The notes: generated by a model from the letters alone, not told the origin. Shown: positions 24,343-32,766, counted from the first letter of the stretch. The stretch is 64,000 nt of DNA from Clavibacter michiganensis subsp. tessellarius (GCF_021922985.1 NZ_CP040788.1:310001-374000), one strand, 5' to 3'. Made by a program: numbers and translations.

Positions 24343-25770
24343 GTGTTCGAACTCCACCACCTCAGCGCCCAGGACCTGTGGGACCAGCTCCAGCGCGGCG
24401 AGGTCACCCCCACCGAGCTCGTCACCCACTACCTCGAGCGCATCGAGCGGCTGGATCCGGGCCTCGGCGCCTTCACGACCGTCACCGCCGACCGCGCCCT
24501 CGAGCGCGCCCGGCACGTCGAGCGCCACGTGCCCCGCACCGCGCCGCTCTGGGGCCTGCCGTTCGGCGACAAGGACCTCTCCGAGCGCGCCGGCGTCCGC
24601 ACCACCTTCGGCTCCCGCCTCTTCCGCGACCACGTGTCGGAGCGCACCGACGCGATCCCGCAGGCGCTCGACGACGCCGGCGGCATCAGCCTCGGCAAGA
24701 CCAGCGCGCCCGAGTTCGGCCTGCCGTCGTACACCGAGAGCCTCGTCGCGCCGCCCGCGCGCACGCCCTGGGACACGACGCGCGGCGCCGGCGGGTCCAG
24801 CGGGGGAGCGGCCGTCGCGGTCGCCGCGGGCCTCCTGCCGTTCGCGCCCGGATCCGACGGCGGCGGCTCGGTCCGCATCCCGGCAGCGGCCACGGGCCTC
24901 GTCGGCCTCAAGCCCTCGCGCGGCCTCGTGCCCGCGGGATCCGGCCAGGAGTCGCTCGCCGGCCTCGTCGTGCCCGGCCCGCTCGCGCGCAGCGTCGCCG
25001 ACGCGGCCCTGCTGCTCGACGCGATGATCGGCCGGGTCAACGGCCGCATCCCGCACCCGTTCACCCTGCGCGCTCCGGAGGACCACGACGGCGACCTGCT
25101 CGGCGCGGCCGTCCGCGGCGAGGGCCGGTTCCAGATCGGCGTGATGACCACCACGCCGTGGGACGACGCCTACGAGATCGCCCTCGACCCGTCCGCGCGC
25201 GACGCCCTGGCGGTCGCCGTGCGCGAGCTCGCCGCCGTCGGCCACGGCCTCGAGGACCTCGCGCTCCGGCCGGATCCGACCTACGCGCCCGCGTTCCGCA
25301 CCATCTGGCAGGCGGGCGCCGCGGGGATCCCCGCCGAGGGCGCGGACCTGGAGCTCCTCGAGCCGCTCACCCGCTGGCTCGTGGAGCGCGGCCGCGCCCT
25401 CAGCGCGCGCGACCTCGCCCGCGCGCTCGCGCAGCTCACGGCCTACGAGCGCAGCGTCATCGCCCAGTTCGCGCACGTCGACGCCGTGCTCACGCCCGCG
25501 CTCGCGCAGGAGCCGCGGCCGATCGGCTGGTACGACGCGGAGGACGGCGAGCGGAACTTCGCGCAGCAGGTGGAGTACACGCCGTACACGTCGTTCGCGA
25601 ACGTCACGGGCCTGCCCGCGATCACGCTGCCGGTGCACCTCACCGACGACGGCCTGCCGATGGGCGTGCAGCTGATCGGGCGGCCGGGCGGCGAGGCGAC
25701 GCTCCTCGCGATCGGGCGCCAGCTGGAGCGGCGGCTGCGCTGGGAGCGGCGGCACCCGCCGCAGTGGTGA
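24343..25770 (+). CDS. Amidase (amidase signature family)
   Basis: A 475-residue serine hydrolase of the amidase-signature group that hydrolyses C-N bonds of amides. The Ser-cisSer-Lys triad is visible: Lys in GLPFGDKDLSE, and the serines in GGSSGGAAVAVAAG and GSDGGGSVRIPAA. The substrate is unknown; GatA is excluded because no gatCB partners are near and the C-terminal half differs. The GTG start is fixed by a TACGCT -10 box 6 nt upstream. Converges with the TauE permease. Confidence 0.93.
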   Translation: MFELHHLSAQDLWDQLQRGEVTPTELVTHYLERIERLDPGLGAFTTVTADRALERARHVERHVPRTAPLWGLPFGDKDLSERAGVRTTFGSRLFRDHVSERTDAIPQALDDAGGISLGKTSAPEFGLPSYTESLVAPPARTPWDTTRGAGGSSGGAAVAVAAGLLPFAPGSDGGGSVRIPAAATGLVGLKPSRGLVPAGSGQESLAGLVVPGPLARSVADAALLLDAMIGRVNGRIPHPFTLRAPEDHDGDLLGAAVRGEGRFQIGVMTTTPWDDAYEIALDPSARDALAVAVRELAAVGHGLEDLALRPDPTYAPAFRTIWQAGAAGIPAEGADLELLEPLTRWLVERGRALSARDLARALAQLTAYERSVIAQFAHVDAVLTPALAQEPRPIGWYDAEDGERNFAQQVEYTPYTSFANVTGLPAITLPVHLTDDGLPMGVQLIGRPGGEATLLAIGRQLERRLRWERRHPPQW

Positions 25771-25785
25771 GGTCGAGCGGATCCG

Positions 25786-26523
25786 CTAGACGAGCCCGCT
25801 GACGCCCTTGACGATGGCCGTCGCGGCACCCGCGAACGAGATCACCACGACGGCGGTGCGCGCCCCGCGGCTCGGGATCCGGGGCGCGAGCAGGGTGCCC
25901 GCGCCGACGCCCGCGACGAGGGTCACGACGATCCCGATCCAGGCCGTCGTCCCGAGGTCCGGCCAGCGCTCGGGCGCCAGCACCAGCTTCGTGACGAGCG
26001 ACGCCGCGCCCGTCGTGAGGAAGAACGGCTGCAGCGTGGCCGCGAACCCGCGCTGCTCCCAGCGGCTCACGACCGCGTAGACGCTCACGCTCGGGCCGCC
26101 GATGCCGGCCGCCGCGTTCATCATGCCCGCCGCGAAGCCGAAGCCGGCCATCACGCCGGGCCCGTCGACCACGCGCGTCGTCCGCCGCAGCGCGAGCGAC
26201 GTCGTGAGGGCGGCCACCAGCAGCAGGCCGATGCCGATCTCGAGCGCCGGCTCCGGCAGCAGGTAGGCGAGCAGCGCGCCCGGCACGATGCCGACCACCG
26301 CGGGGCCGGCGAGCAGCAGGTAGCGGCGCCACTCCACGTCGCGCCGCACGCCCGCGAGGATCAGCGAGGCCGACAGCACGCTGCAGAGGTTGACGATCAT
26401 CACGCCGTCGAAGGGCCCGAGCAGGATCACGAGCACGGGCGCCACGACGAGCGCGAAGCCGAGGCCCGTGACGCGCTGCGCCACCGCGCCCACGAACACG
26501 GCGACGAGGACGGGGGCGATCAC
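25786..26523 (-). CDS. TauE/SafE-family permease
   Basis: 245 residues with seven to eight membrane helices and the TauE/SafE pattern of two half-repeats (VTGLGFALVVAPVLVILLGP in the first, AAGIGGPSVSVYAV in the second). Members export sulfite, sulfoacetate or similar organic anions. The GTG start at 26523 is preferred to an upstream ATG because GGAGG lies 8 nt before it and the first membrane helix begins immediately (VIAPVLVAVFVG). It is divergent from the iron-regulated gene at 26604, with ~80 bp between. Confidence 0.85.
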   Translation of the reverse strand: MIAPVLVAVFVGAVAQRVTGLGFALVVAPVLVILLGPFDGVMIVNLCSVLSASLILAGVRRDVEWRRYLLLAGPAVVGIVPGALLAYLLPEPALEIGIGLLLVAALTTSLALRRTTRVVDGPGVMAGFGFAAGMMNAAAGIGGPSVSVYAVVSRWEQRGFAATLQPFFLTTGAASLVTKLVLAPERWPDLGTTAWIGIVVTLVAGVGAGTLLAPRIPSRGARTAVVVISFAGAATAIVKGVSGLV

Positions 26524-26576
26524 CCTGACATCCTCCCGTGGATCCCGGCCCCGATCCGCCGCCCGCCCTCGCCCCG

Positions 26577-26595
26577 TGAGGTAAGGCATGCCATA
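26577..26595. promoter_or_regulatory. Iron box (DtxR/IdeR-type), copy 1
   Basis: TGAGGTAAGGCATGCCATA matches 12 of 19 positions of the IdeR/DtxR consensus TTAGGTTAGGCTAACCTAA. It ends 1 bp before copy 2, centres 20 bp apart. Confidence 0.5.
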
Positions 26596-26596
26596 C

Positions 26597-26615
26597 TTAG
26601 GCTGTGCTTACCTCC
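26597..26615. promoter_or_regulatory. Iron box (DtxR/IdeR-type), copy 2, over the start codon
   Basis: TTAGGCTGTGCTTACCTCC matches 13 of 19 consensus positions. It overlaps the GTG start at 26604 and the predicted transcription start set by CATACT (26592-26597), so iron-loaded repressor would block initiation. Confidence 0.65.
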
Positions 26616-27596
26616 ACCGCGACCCTCGCCAGCAGCACGGCAGACGCCTCGGCCGTGGTCGCGGAGCAACCCGCGGTCGAGCGTCCCGCGTACCGGCCGT
26701 TCGCCGCCCGGGTCGCGCGCACCGAGCGCGTCAGCCCGACGTTCCTGCGGATCACGTTCCAGAGCGACGACCTCCGCGACTTCGGCGACGAGTGCCTCGA
26801 CCAGCGCATCAAGCTGCTGCTCCCCGTCGCCGAGCACGGCCTGCCCGACCTCACCGGGGTCGGCGGCGACGACTGGTTCGCCTGGTGGCGCGCGCTGCCC
26901 TACGCCGAGCGCAACCCGCTCCGCACCTACACGTCCCGCGCGGTCCGCCGCGAGCTCGGCGAGGTCGACGTCGACTTCGCGCTGCACGGCGACATGGGCC
27001 CCGCGTCTCGCTGGGCGGGCTCCGCGCAGGTCGGCGACGACATGGTCCTCATCGGCCCCGACGCCCTGAGCCCCGCGCGCGGCCTCGGCATCGAGTGGCA
27101 CCCGGGCGCCGCGCGCTCGCTGCTCCTCGCGGGCGACGAGACGGCCGCCCCCGCCATCTGCAACATCCTCTCCTCCCTGCCCGCGGACGCGGTCGGCTGC
27201 GCCTTCATCGAGGTGCCCGTCACGGGCGACCGCCTCGAGGTGCGCGTGCCGAAGGGCGTGCACCTCACCTGGCTGCCGCGCGACGGCCGCCCGAACGGAT
27301 CCCGCCTCGAGGAGGCCGTGCGCCACTGGGTCGACTGCCACGTCAAGGTCGGCGCCATCGCCGCCCCCGAGGTCGCGCTCGCCGACGAGGCGCAGCCGCT
27401 CGCCGAGGACGACGCCGACGGCATCGTCTGGGACGCGCCCGTCGTCCACGAGGGCTCGACGCTCTACGCGTGGCTCGCGGGGGAGTCCGGCTGCATCAAG
27501 GCCCTCCGCCGCTTCCTCGTGCGCGACACCGGCATCGACCGCCGCCAGGTCGCGTTCATGGGCTACTGGCGCCGCGGCGCGGCCGAGGGCGCCTGA
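26604..27596 (+). CDS. Siderophore-interacting protein (FAD/NADPH ferric-siderophore reductase)
   Basis: A 330-residue SIP-family (ViuB-like) flavoreductase that reduces ferric siderophores in the cytoplasm to release iron. The FAD-binding domain carries LRTYTSRAVRR (RxYT-type) and DFALHGDMGPASRWAGSAQVGD; the NADPH domain starts at SLLLAGDETAAPAICNILSSLP, and the C-terminal WLAGESGCIKALRRFLV motif is present. GTG start at 26604 lies inside an iron box, so the gene should be expressed under iron limitation. It is 1 bp before a partner gene. Confidence 0.94.
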   Translation: MLTSTATLASSTADASAVVAEQPAVERPAYRPFAARVARTERVSPTFLRITFQSDDLRDFGDECLDQRIKLLLPVAEHGLPDLTGVGGDDWFAWWRALPYAERNPLRTYTSRAVRRELGEVDVDFALHGDMGPASRWAGSAQVGDDMVLIGPDALSPARGLGIEWHPGAARSLLLAGDETAAPAICNILSSLPADAVGCAFIEVPVTGDRLEVRVPKGVHLTWLPRDGRPNGSRLEEAVRHWVDCHVKVGAIAAPEVALADEAQPLAEDDADGIVWDAPVVHEGSTLYAWLAGESGCIKALRRFLVRDTGIDRRQVAFMGYWRRGAAEGA

Positions 27597-27597
27597 C

Positions 27598-28002
27598 ATG
27601 GCCGGATCCACCCGCACCCGCACCGCGAAGGGCACCAAGCGCCAGGTGCTGCTCGTCACCGACGAGACCGGCCTCTCCGAGACGCAGGCCGCCCTCGCGG
27701 TGCTGCCGATGTGCACGCGCGGCAGCGTCTTCGTGGAGGTGCCCGACGCGTCCGTCGAGGTCGCGCTCGCGCACCCGCCGCGCATGGTCGTCACGGTCAT
27801 CTCCCGCGCGGGCCGCGGACCCGACGGCGAGGACGCCGCGCCCACGACCGTGGTCGCCCGGGCCGTCGGCGCGTGGGCGAGCGAGATGATGGTGTTCGCC
27901 GCCCCGATCTCCGACGAGCACCCCGTCACCGAGGTCAGCGTGCTGCTCGGCGGCCACGTCGGCGGGCACGACGACCTGCTGCACCTGCTCGCGACGCGCT
28001 GA
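27598..28002 (+). CDS. Standalone SIP-like NAD(P)-binding domain protein
   Basis: 134 residues. The segment QVLLVTDETGLSETQAALAVLP...GSVFVEVPD aligns by eye with the NADPH domain of the upstream SIP (LLLAGDETAAPAICNILSSLP...GCAFIEVPV), followed in both by a strand with HL/MV and R-x-G. The FAD half is absent. It starts 1 bp after the SIP stop and is surely in the same iron-controlled transcript. Function unknown: a regulatory or accessory half-protein is possible. Confidence 0.7.
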   Translation: MAGSTRTRTAKGTKRQVLLVTDETGLSETQAALAVLPMCTRGSVFVEVPDASVEVALAHPPRMVVTVISRAGRGPDGEDAAPTTVVARAVGAWASEMMVFAAPISDEHPVTEVSVLLGGHVGGHDDLLHLLATR

Positions 28003-28096
28003 GGCCCGTCCGCCCACGCGATCACGACGACGGGCGCGTACGCGCGCCCGCGCCCGCTGCCGCGTGCGAGCCAGCCGGCGTCCCGGCCCGCGGACG

Positions 28097-28975
28097 TCAG
28101 GCCCGGTCGGATCCGGCGAGCCCGACCGCGAGCTCCATCGCCGCCCACAGGTCCCGCCCCAGCTGCCGGTCGGCGGCCTGCGCCGTGGTCTTCCCGTCGG
28201 GCGTGAGCTGGTCGAAGTACGTGCCGTTCGGCGCGGCGATGTCCGGCACCGAGGCGAGCTGCACGAGCGGCACCGCGCCCGCCTCCGCGGAGATCCCGTA
28301 GGCGCCCATGGAGAGCGCGAGCAGCGCCTTCATCACGGTGCTGTCGGATCCGAACGACGTGCGGACGAGCCCCGGGTGGAACGAGACCGCCTCCATGCCG
28401 CTCGGGCCGACGCGCTCGGCCAGCGTGCGCATCATCAGGATCATCATGGCCTTCGACGTGCCGTAGGCCTGCCAGCCGCCGAGCCAGGGGCGCTTCCGCC
28501 AGTCGAGGTCGTCGAGGCGCACGCGACCCCAGAGGTTCGCGCGGCTCGCGGTGCCGATGACGCGCACCGGGCTCTCGTCGGCCCCGAGCCCGCGCTGCGT
28601 CTCCTCGAGCCGCGGGAGGAGCAGGCGCGTGAGGAGGAAGGGCGCGAGCACGTTGCGCTGGAGGGTCGTCTCGTGGCCGTCGACCGTCATGGTGCGATGC
28701 GGCACGAGGCTGCCGGCGTTGAGGGCGAGCACGTGGATCCGCGGGCAGGTGTCGAGGAGCGTCGCGGCCAGCCGTCGCACGTCGTCCAGCCGGTCCATGT
28801 CGGCGAGCACGTGCCGGGCGCCGAGCTCGGCGGCGATGCCGCGCGTGCGCTCCGGGTCGCGGCCCACCACGACCACGTCGGCGCCGCGCCCGTGCAGCTC
28901 GCGCGCGGCGATGCGGCCGATGCCGGAGCTCGCCCCGGTGATCACGACGGTGCGCCCGTCGAGCGGCCCCGTCAC
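28097..28975 (-). CDS. SDR oxidoreductase (retinol-dehydrogenase/WW-domain-oxidoreductase-like)
   Basis: A 292-residue SDR. TGASSGIGRIAA binds the cofactor; LALNAGSL and GTASRANLWG are conserved positions, and YGTSKAM is the YxxxK active site. This resembles the retinol/protochlorophyllide-reductase-like subgroup. Its GTG start overlaps the stop of the HExxH gene (GTGA), so it is the last gene of a three-gene coupled operon 30794-28097. Substrate unknown. Confidence 0.88.
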   Translation of the reverse strand: MTGPLDGRTVVITGASSGIGRIAARELHGRGADVVVVGRDPERTRGIAAELGARHVLADMDRLDDVRRLAATLLDTCPRIHVLALNAGSLVPHRTMTVDGHETTLQRNVLAPFLLTRLLLPRLEETQRGLGADESPVRVIGTASRANLWGRVRLDDLDWRKRPWLGGWQAYGTSKAMMILMMRTLAERVGPSGMEAVSFHPGLVRTSFGSDSTVMKALLALSMGAYGISAEAGAVPLVQLASVPDIAAPNGTYFDQLTPDGKTTAQAADRQLGRDLWAAMELAVGLAGSDRA

Positions 28976-29364
28976 CGGTAGCCGCCCTTCTCCAGCCCCG
29001 CCTCGACCTCGAAGCGGTTGTGGTGCGGATCCCGCCCCGCCCAGGCGTAGAGCAGCGGCATGAGCAGGCCGTAGCGCCGCCACTGCACGACGTGCACGGC
29101 CTCGTGCTCGAGCACCGCGGGACCGGCGTTGTCGCGCGTGAGGTAGACCCGGCCGACGCACGTGCCGCCGCGGCCGAACACCCAGGACGGCAGGCCCGTG
29201 AGCACGATGAGTTCGCCGTGGCGGCGCACCTCGCCCGTGCTGAGCGGCAGGCCGATGGCCAGCGCGAGGCCCGTCGCGACGCCGCTGCCCGCGCGCGAGA
29301 CGGGCGAGTCGAGCAGCAGCCCGCGGACCGCGCCCGCGACGGCGCCGAGGCCCGCGCGGATCAC
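28972..29364 (-). CDS. Small membrane-associated HExxH-motif protein
   Basis: 130 residues starting at a GTG that overlaps the stop of the preceding oxidoreductase (GTGA). Contains a weak hydrophobic segment (ATGLALAIGLPLS), then VGRVYLTRDNAGPAVLEHEAVHVVQWRRYG: an HExxH zinc-peptidase-like motif, with a later Glu cluster (NRFEVEAGLE) that could give a third ligand. Resembles the DUF4157-type HELTHVVQ motif, but the protein is very short for a protease. Its end overlaps the SDR start. Catalytic activity is unproven. Confidence 0.68.
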   Translation of the reverse strand: MIRAGLGAVAGAVRGLLLDSPVSRAGSGVATGLALAIGLPLSTGEVRRHGELIVLTGLPSWVFGRGGTCVGRVYLTRDNAGPAVLEHEAVHVVQWRRYGLLMPLLYAWAGRDPHHNRFEVEAGLEKGGYR

Positions 29365-30794
29365 GCCGTCGGCCGCCCGTACATCTCGAGCAGGCGGAGC
29401 CAGACCTCGCTGATGGTGGGGTACGACGGCACGGCGTGCCAGAGGCGCGTGAGCGGCACCTCGCCGACGACCGCGATGGTGGCGGAGTGCAGGAGCTCGG
29501 CGACGTCCTGGCCGACGAAGGTGACGCCGACGATGACGCCGCGGTTCTCGTCCACCACCATGCGCGCCCGGCCCGCGTAGCCGTCCGCGTGCAGGCTGGA
29601 GCCCGCGACGGATCCGAGGTCGAAGTCGACGACGCGCGTGCGGATGCCAGCCTCGTCCGCCGCCTTCGCCGTGAGCCCCACGCTCGCGACCTCGGGGTCG
29701 GTGAACGTGACCTGCGGGACGGCGCGGTGGTCGGCCGTGGCGACGTGCACGCCCCACGGGGAGTCGTCGACCGTGCCGCCGGTCGCGCGCGCGGCGATGA
29801 CCTCGCCCGCGGCGCGCGCCTGGTACTTGCCCTGGTGGGTGAGGAGCGCGCGGTGGTTGACGTCGCCCACGGCGTACAGCCACGGCGTCTCCGCGTTCAC
29901 GTCGCCCGTGACGAGCATCGTGTCGTCGACGTCGAGGTACGCGCCGGGCTCGAGGCCGACGGTGTCGAGCCCCAGGTCGTCGGTGCGCGGCGTGCGGCCG
30001 GTGGCGACGATGACCTCGGCCGCCGTGACGAAGGATCCGTCGGACAGCTCCACGTGCACCTCGTCGCCGTCGCGCGTGACGACCGAGGGCGAGGCGCCGA
30101 GGCGCACGTCGACGCCCATGTCCTTCAGGCTGCCGCCGACGAGCTCGCCCGCGAAGGGCTCCTGCCCGGTGAGGAGGCCGCTGCGGGCGATGATCGTGAC
30201 GGCGCTGCCGAGGGAGGCGTACGCGGTGGCCATCTCGGCTGCGACGACGCCGCCGCCGATGATGACGACCGAGTCCGGCACGACCTCGACGGCGGTCGCC
30301 TCGCGGCTCGTCCACGGACGCGCCTCGGCGAGGCCGGGGATGTCGGGGAGGAGCGCGGCGGTGCCGGTGGAGACGGCGACGGCGTGCGTCGCCTCGTGCT
30401 CCGTGACGGATCCGTCGGGCGCGGTGACCGTGACGCGGCGCGGCCCCGAGATGCGCCCGTGGCCGCGCGCGAGGTCGATGCCGATGCCCTCGAGCCAGCT
30501 CACCTGCCCCTGGTCGTCCCAGGAGCTGGTGAAGGAGTCGCGTCGCCTCAGCACGGCGGCCACGTCGAGGTCGCCCGTGACGGCCTCCGTCGATCCGGCG
30601 ACGGCGCGCGCCGCGCGGAGGGCGCTGCCGGAGCGGAGGAGGGCCTTGCTGGGCATGCACGCCCAGTAGGAGCACTCCCCGCCGACGAGCTCGGACTCGA
30701 CGACGAGCACGGAGAGCCCGCCCTGCTTCGCGCGGTCGGCGACGTTCTCGCCGACGGGGCCGGCACCGATGACGATGAGGTCGTAGGAGGTCAT
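29361..30794 (-). CDS. Dihydrolipoyl-dehydrogenase-like pyridine nucleotide-disulfide oxidoreductase
   Basis: A 477-residue class I flavoprotein disulfide reductase. FAD motif IGAGPVGENVADRA, redox-active GGECSYWACMPSKALL (CxxxxC), NAD(P) motif VVIIGGGVVAAEMATAYASLG, second FAD motif WLYAVGDVN and C-terminal HAVPSYPTISE (His-Glu catalytic pair). All are intact. It is not next to 2-oxoacid dehydrogenase genes, so mycothione reductase, soluble transhydrogenase or a mercuric-reductase-like role are alternatives; the absence of an N-terminal metal domain argues against MerA. TAGGGT lies 7 nt before the ATG. First gene of a coupled operon. Confidence 0.9.
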   Translation of the reverse strand: MTSYDLIVIGAGPVGENVADRAKQGGLSVLVVESELVGGECSYWACMPSKALLRSGSALRAARAVAGSTEAVTGDLDVAAVLRRRDSFTSSWDDQGQVSWLEGIGIDLARGHGRISGPRRVTVTAPDGSVTEHEATHAVAVSTGTAALLPDIPGLAEARPWTSREATAVEVVPDSVVIIGGGVVAAEMATAYASLGSAVTIIARSGLLTGQEPFAGELVGGSLKDMGVDVRLGASPSVVTRDGDEVHVELSDGSFVTAAEVIVATGRTPRTDDLGLDTVGLEPGAYLDVDDTMLVTGDVNAETPWLYAVGDVNHRALLTHQGKYQARAAGEVIAARATGGTVDDSPWGVHVATADHRAVPQVTFTDPEVASVGLTAKAADEAGIRTRVVDFDLGSVAGSSLHADGYAGRARMVVDENRGVIVGVTFVGQDVAELLHSATIAVVGEVPLTRLWHAVPSYPTISEVWLRLLEMYGRPTA

Positions 30795-30801
30795 GGTCCC
30801 G

Positions 30802-30807
30802 ACCCTA
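30802..30807 (-). promoter_or_regulatory. -10 box of leaderless promoter (Lpd-like operon)
   Basis: TAGGGT on the minus strand, 7 nt before the ATG at 30794. Confidence 0.6.
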
Positions 30808-30851
30808 CGCCCGGCCCCCGTCACGCTCCCGGGGCGGCTTCGGCGAGCGGA

Positions 30852-31709
30852 TCAGCGGCCGACGAAGTCCGCCGGGCGGCGCTCGGCGGCGGCGCGCATG
30901 CCGCGCGCCGCGTCCTCGGACCCGGCCAGGCGCACGAGCTCGGCGGGCAGCGCGGCCGCGGCCGCGTCGTGGCCGTCCCGCTGCGCGACGCGGGCGTTGC
31001 GGAGCGTCGCCTGCACGGCGAGCGGGGCCTGCGCGGCGATGCGCTCGGCGATCCCGACGGCCGCCTCGAGCTGCTCGCCGTCGGGCACGACGAGCTGCAC
31101 GATCCGCATCCGCCGCGCCTCCTCGGCGTCGAAGGGATCGCCCGTGAGCATCCAGCGCATGGCGTCGCCCCAGCCGGCGGCCGCCGGGAAGCGCAGGGTC
31201 GCGCCGCCGAACGGCAGGATCCCGCGCGCCACCTCGATCTGCCCGAACCGCGTGCCGGCCGCGGCGACCACGACGTCGCTCGCGAGCGCCAGCTCGATGC
31301 CGAGGGTGAGGCACGTGCCCTGCACCGCGAGGACGACGGGCTTGCCGACGCCGGGTCCCGCGACCCGCCAGGGGTCGAGGCCGTCGTCGGGCACCGAGTC
31401 GAGGCCGCCGCCGGGGCCGCGGCCGATGTGCGGAGCGACGTCCGCGAGGTCGAGCCCGCCCGTGAAGTGGTCGCCGATCGCGTGCACGACGCCGACCCGC
31501 AGCTCCGGATCCCGGTCGAGGAGGCCGTACGCGCTCGCGAGCTCGCGGAGCATGCGCATGTCGGCGGCGTTGCGCTTGGCGGGGCGGTCGAGGCCGATGA
31601 GGAGGAGGTGCCCGCGGCGCTCGACGCGGACGCGGGGCGCGTCGTCCTCGGCGGGCCGGTCGTCCGCGGGACGGTCGGGGGCGGATGGCGTGCGGTCGTC
31701 GTCGGTCAC
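30852..31709 (-). CDS. Enoyl-CoA hydratase/isomerase (crotonase) family protein
   Basis: 285 residues, crotonase fold. After a ~35-residue acidic low-complexity N-terminus come RPAKRNAADMRML, DHFTGGLDLADV (oxyanion-hole strand), KPVVLAVQGTCLTLGIELALASDVVVA and ARGILPFGGATLRFP. The first catalytic Glu position of true hydratases is not obvious; Gly-Ile-Glu-Leu is kept. Probably acts on an acyl-CoA in fatty-acid or aromatic degradation. The GTG at 31709 has a gagga site 5-7 nt upstream. Not in an operon with beta-oxidation genes. Confidence 0.87.
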   Translation of the reverse strand: MTDDDRTPSAPDRPADDRPAEDDAPRVRVERRGHLLLIGLDRPAKRNAADMRMLRELASAYGLLDRDPELRVGVVHAIGDHFTGGLDLADVAPHIGRGPGGGLDSVPDDGLDPWRVAGPGVGKPVVLAVQGTCLTLGIELALASDVVVAAAGTRFGQIEVARGILPFGGATLRFPAAAGWGDAMRWMLTGDPFDAEEARRMRIVQLVVPDGEQLEAAVGIAERIAAQAPLAVQATLRNARVAQRDGHDAAAAALPAELVRLAGSEDAARGMRAAAERRPADFVGR

Positions 31710-31776
31710 GGCGGTCTCCTCGTGGATCCCTCCCAGCCTCGCACCGCGTGCCCGCTGCCGCGACCTCCCGAACGGG

Positions 31777-31813
31777 AGCACGCGAGCCCGGGCACGCGAG
31801 CACGCGAGCCCGG
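31777..31813. repeat. Short direct repeat
   Basis: The 16-mer gagcacgcgagcccgg occurs at 31777-31792 and 31798-31813, with a partial copy between. Lies in the gap between two minus-strand genes. Confidence 0.7.
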
Positions 31814-31849
31814 GAGCACGCCGGCCGGACGCCCGAGCGCCGGCCCGGA

Positions 31850-32692
31850 TCAGACGGGCCCGGTGAGCGCCCCGATGATCCGGAGCACGGCGCCCATGTC
31901 GTCCACGGCCGCGGCCGCGGAGCGGGGTGCGAACTCCGTGACGCCCGCGCCCGCGAGCGCGAACGCCCGCCGGAGCGCCTTGATCGCGTCGGTCAGCTGC
32001 GGCACCTCGAGCCCGAACGGCTCCGGCTGCCCGACGCCCGACATGACGCCCGGATCCAGCACGTCGAGGTCGACGTGCACGTAGACGGCGGTGGCCCCGG
32101 TCGCGGCGACGGCGGCGACGAGCGCGTCCGCCGTGAGCGCGTCGACACCGAGGGACGCGATGCCGCGCGCCGCGACGAGCTCCGACTCCGCGTCGTCGAG
32201 CGCCCGCACCCCGGCGAGCACGACGCGGTCGGCCGTGACGCTGCCCGCGGCGAGCTCGAGCCCGTCGACGCCCTCGCCCAGGACGGCGCGGAGCACCATG
32301 CCGTGGAAGGCGCGAGAGGGCGATGACCCCGGCGTGTGGAGGTCGGCGTGCGCGTCGAGCCAGACGACCGCGAGCCCCGGGTGCGCGCGGGCCGCGTGCT
32401 CGATCGACGTGAGCTCCACCCCGCCGTCGCCGCCGACGGTGACGAGCGGGCCGGACGCGGAGGCGGACGCGGCCTCGAGCGCGACGGCCTGGCGCGTGCG
32501 CACGGCGAGCAGCGACGCGTAGCGGTCGATCCCCGTGCCGAGCGACTCCCCGGCCTCGACGGGCACCTCGACGACGCGCGTGGCGGACGCGGGCAGGTCG
32601 CCGCGGATGGCCTCGGCGCCGTCCGCGAGCCTCATGGCGCGGGACGAGCCCGAGCCCTGCCATTGGGGGACGACGACGAAGGAGGCGGGCAC
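31850..32692 (-). CDS. Arginase/agmatinase-fold protein
   Basis: 280 residues of the ureohydrolase superfamily. Metal motifs DAHADLHTPG and VHVDLDVLDPG (DxHxD-type and DxDxxDP) are intact, but the first motif reads GGDGGVE where arginases have GGDHS, so the His ligand of one Mn is missing. It may be a formiminoglutamase- or guanidine-hydrolase-like variant or have lost activity. The GTG at 32692 is chosen because GATACT lies exactly 6 nt upstream; an ATG at 32722 is in frame but abuts a terminator-like hairpin. Confidence 0.83.
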   Translation of the reverse strand: MPASFVVVPQWQGSGSSRAMRLADGAEAIRGDLPASATRVVEVPVEAGESLGTGIDRYASLLAVRTRQAVALEAASASASGPLVTVGGDGGVELTSIEHAARAHPGLAVVWLDAHADLHTPGSSPSRAFHGMVLRAVLGEGVDGLELAAGSVTADRVVLAGVRALDDAESELVAARGIASLGVDALTADALVAAVAATGATAVYVHVDLDVLDPGVMSGVGQPEPFGLEVPQLTDAIKALRRAFALAGAGVTEFAPRSAAAAVDDMGAVLRIIGALTGPV

Positions 32693-32698
32693 GTCCCC

Positions 32699-32704
32699 AG
32701 TATC
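32699..32704 (-). promoter_or_regulatory. -10 box of leaderless promoter (arginase-fold gene)
   Basis: GATACT on the minus strand, 6 nt before the GTG at 32692. Confidence 0.5.
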
Positions 32705-32724
32705 GCCTGCGGCGTCGGACATGG

Positions 32725-32766
32725 CGATGCCCGCCCTCGCCGCGGTGACGGGGAGGGCGGGCATCG
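32725..32766 (-). terminator. Hairpin after the F420/NADP reductase gene
   Basis: A perfect 14-bp stem (cgatgcccgccctc and complement), 14-nt loop, no T tract; starts 18 bp beyond the stop at 32784. Confidence 0.6.
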
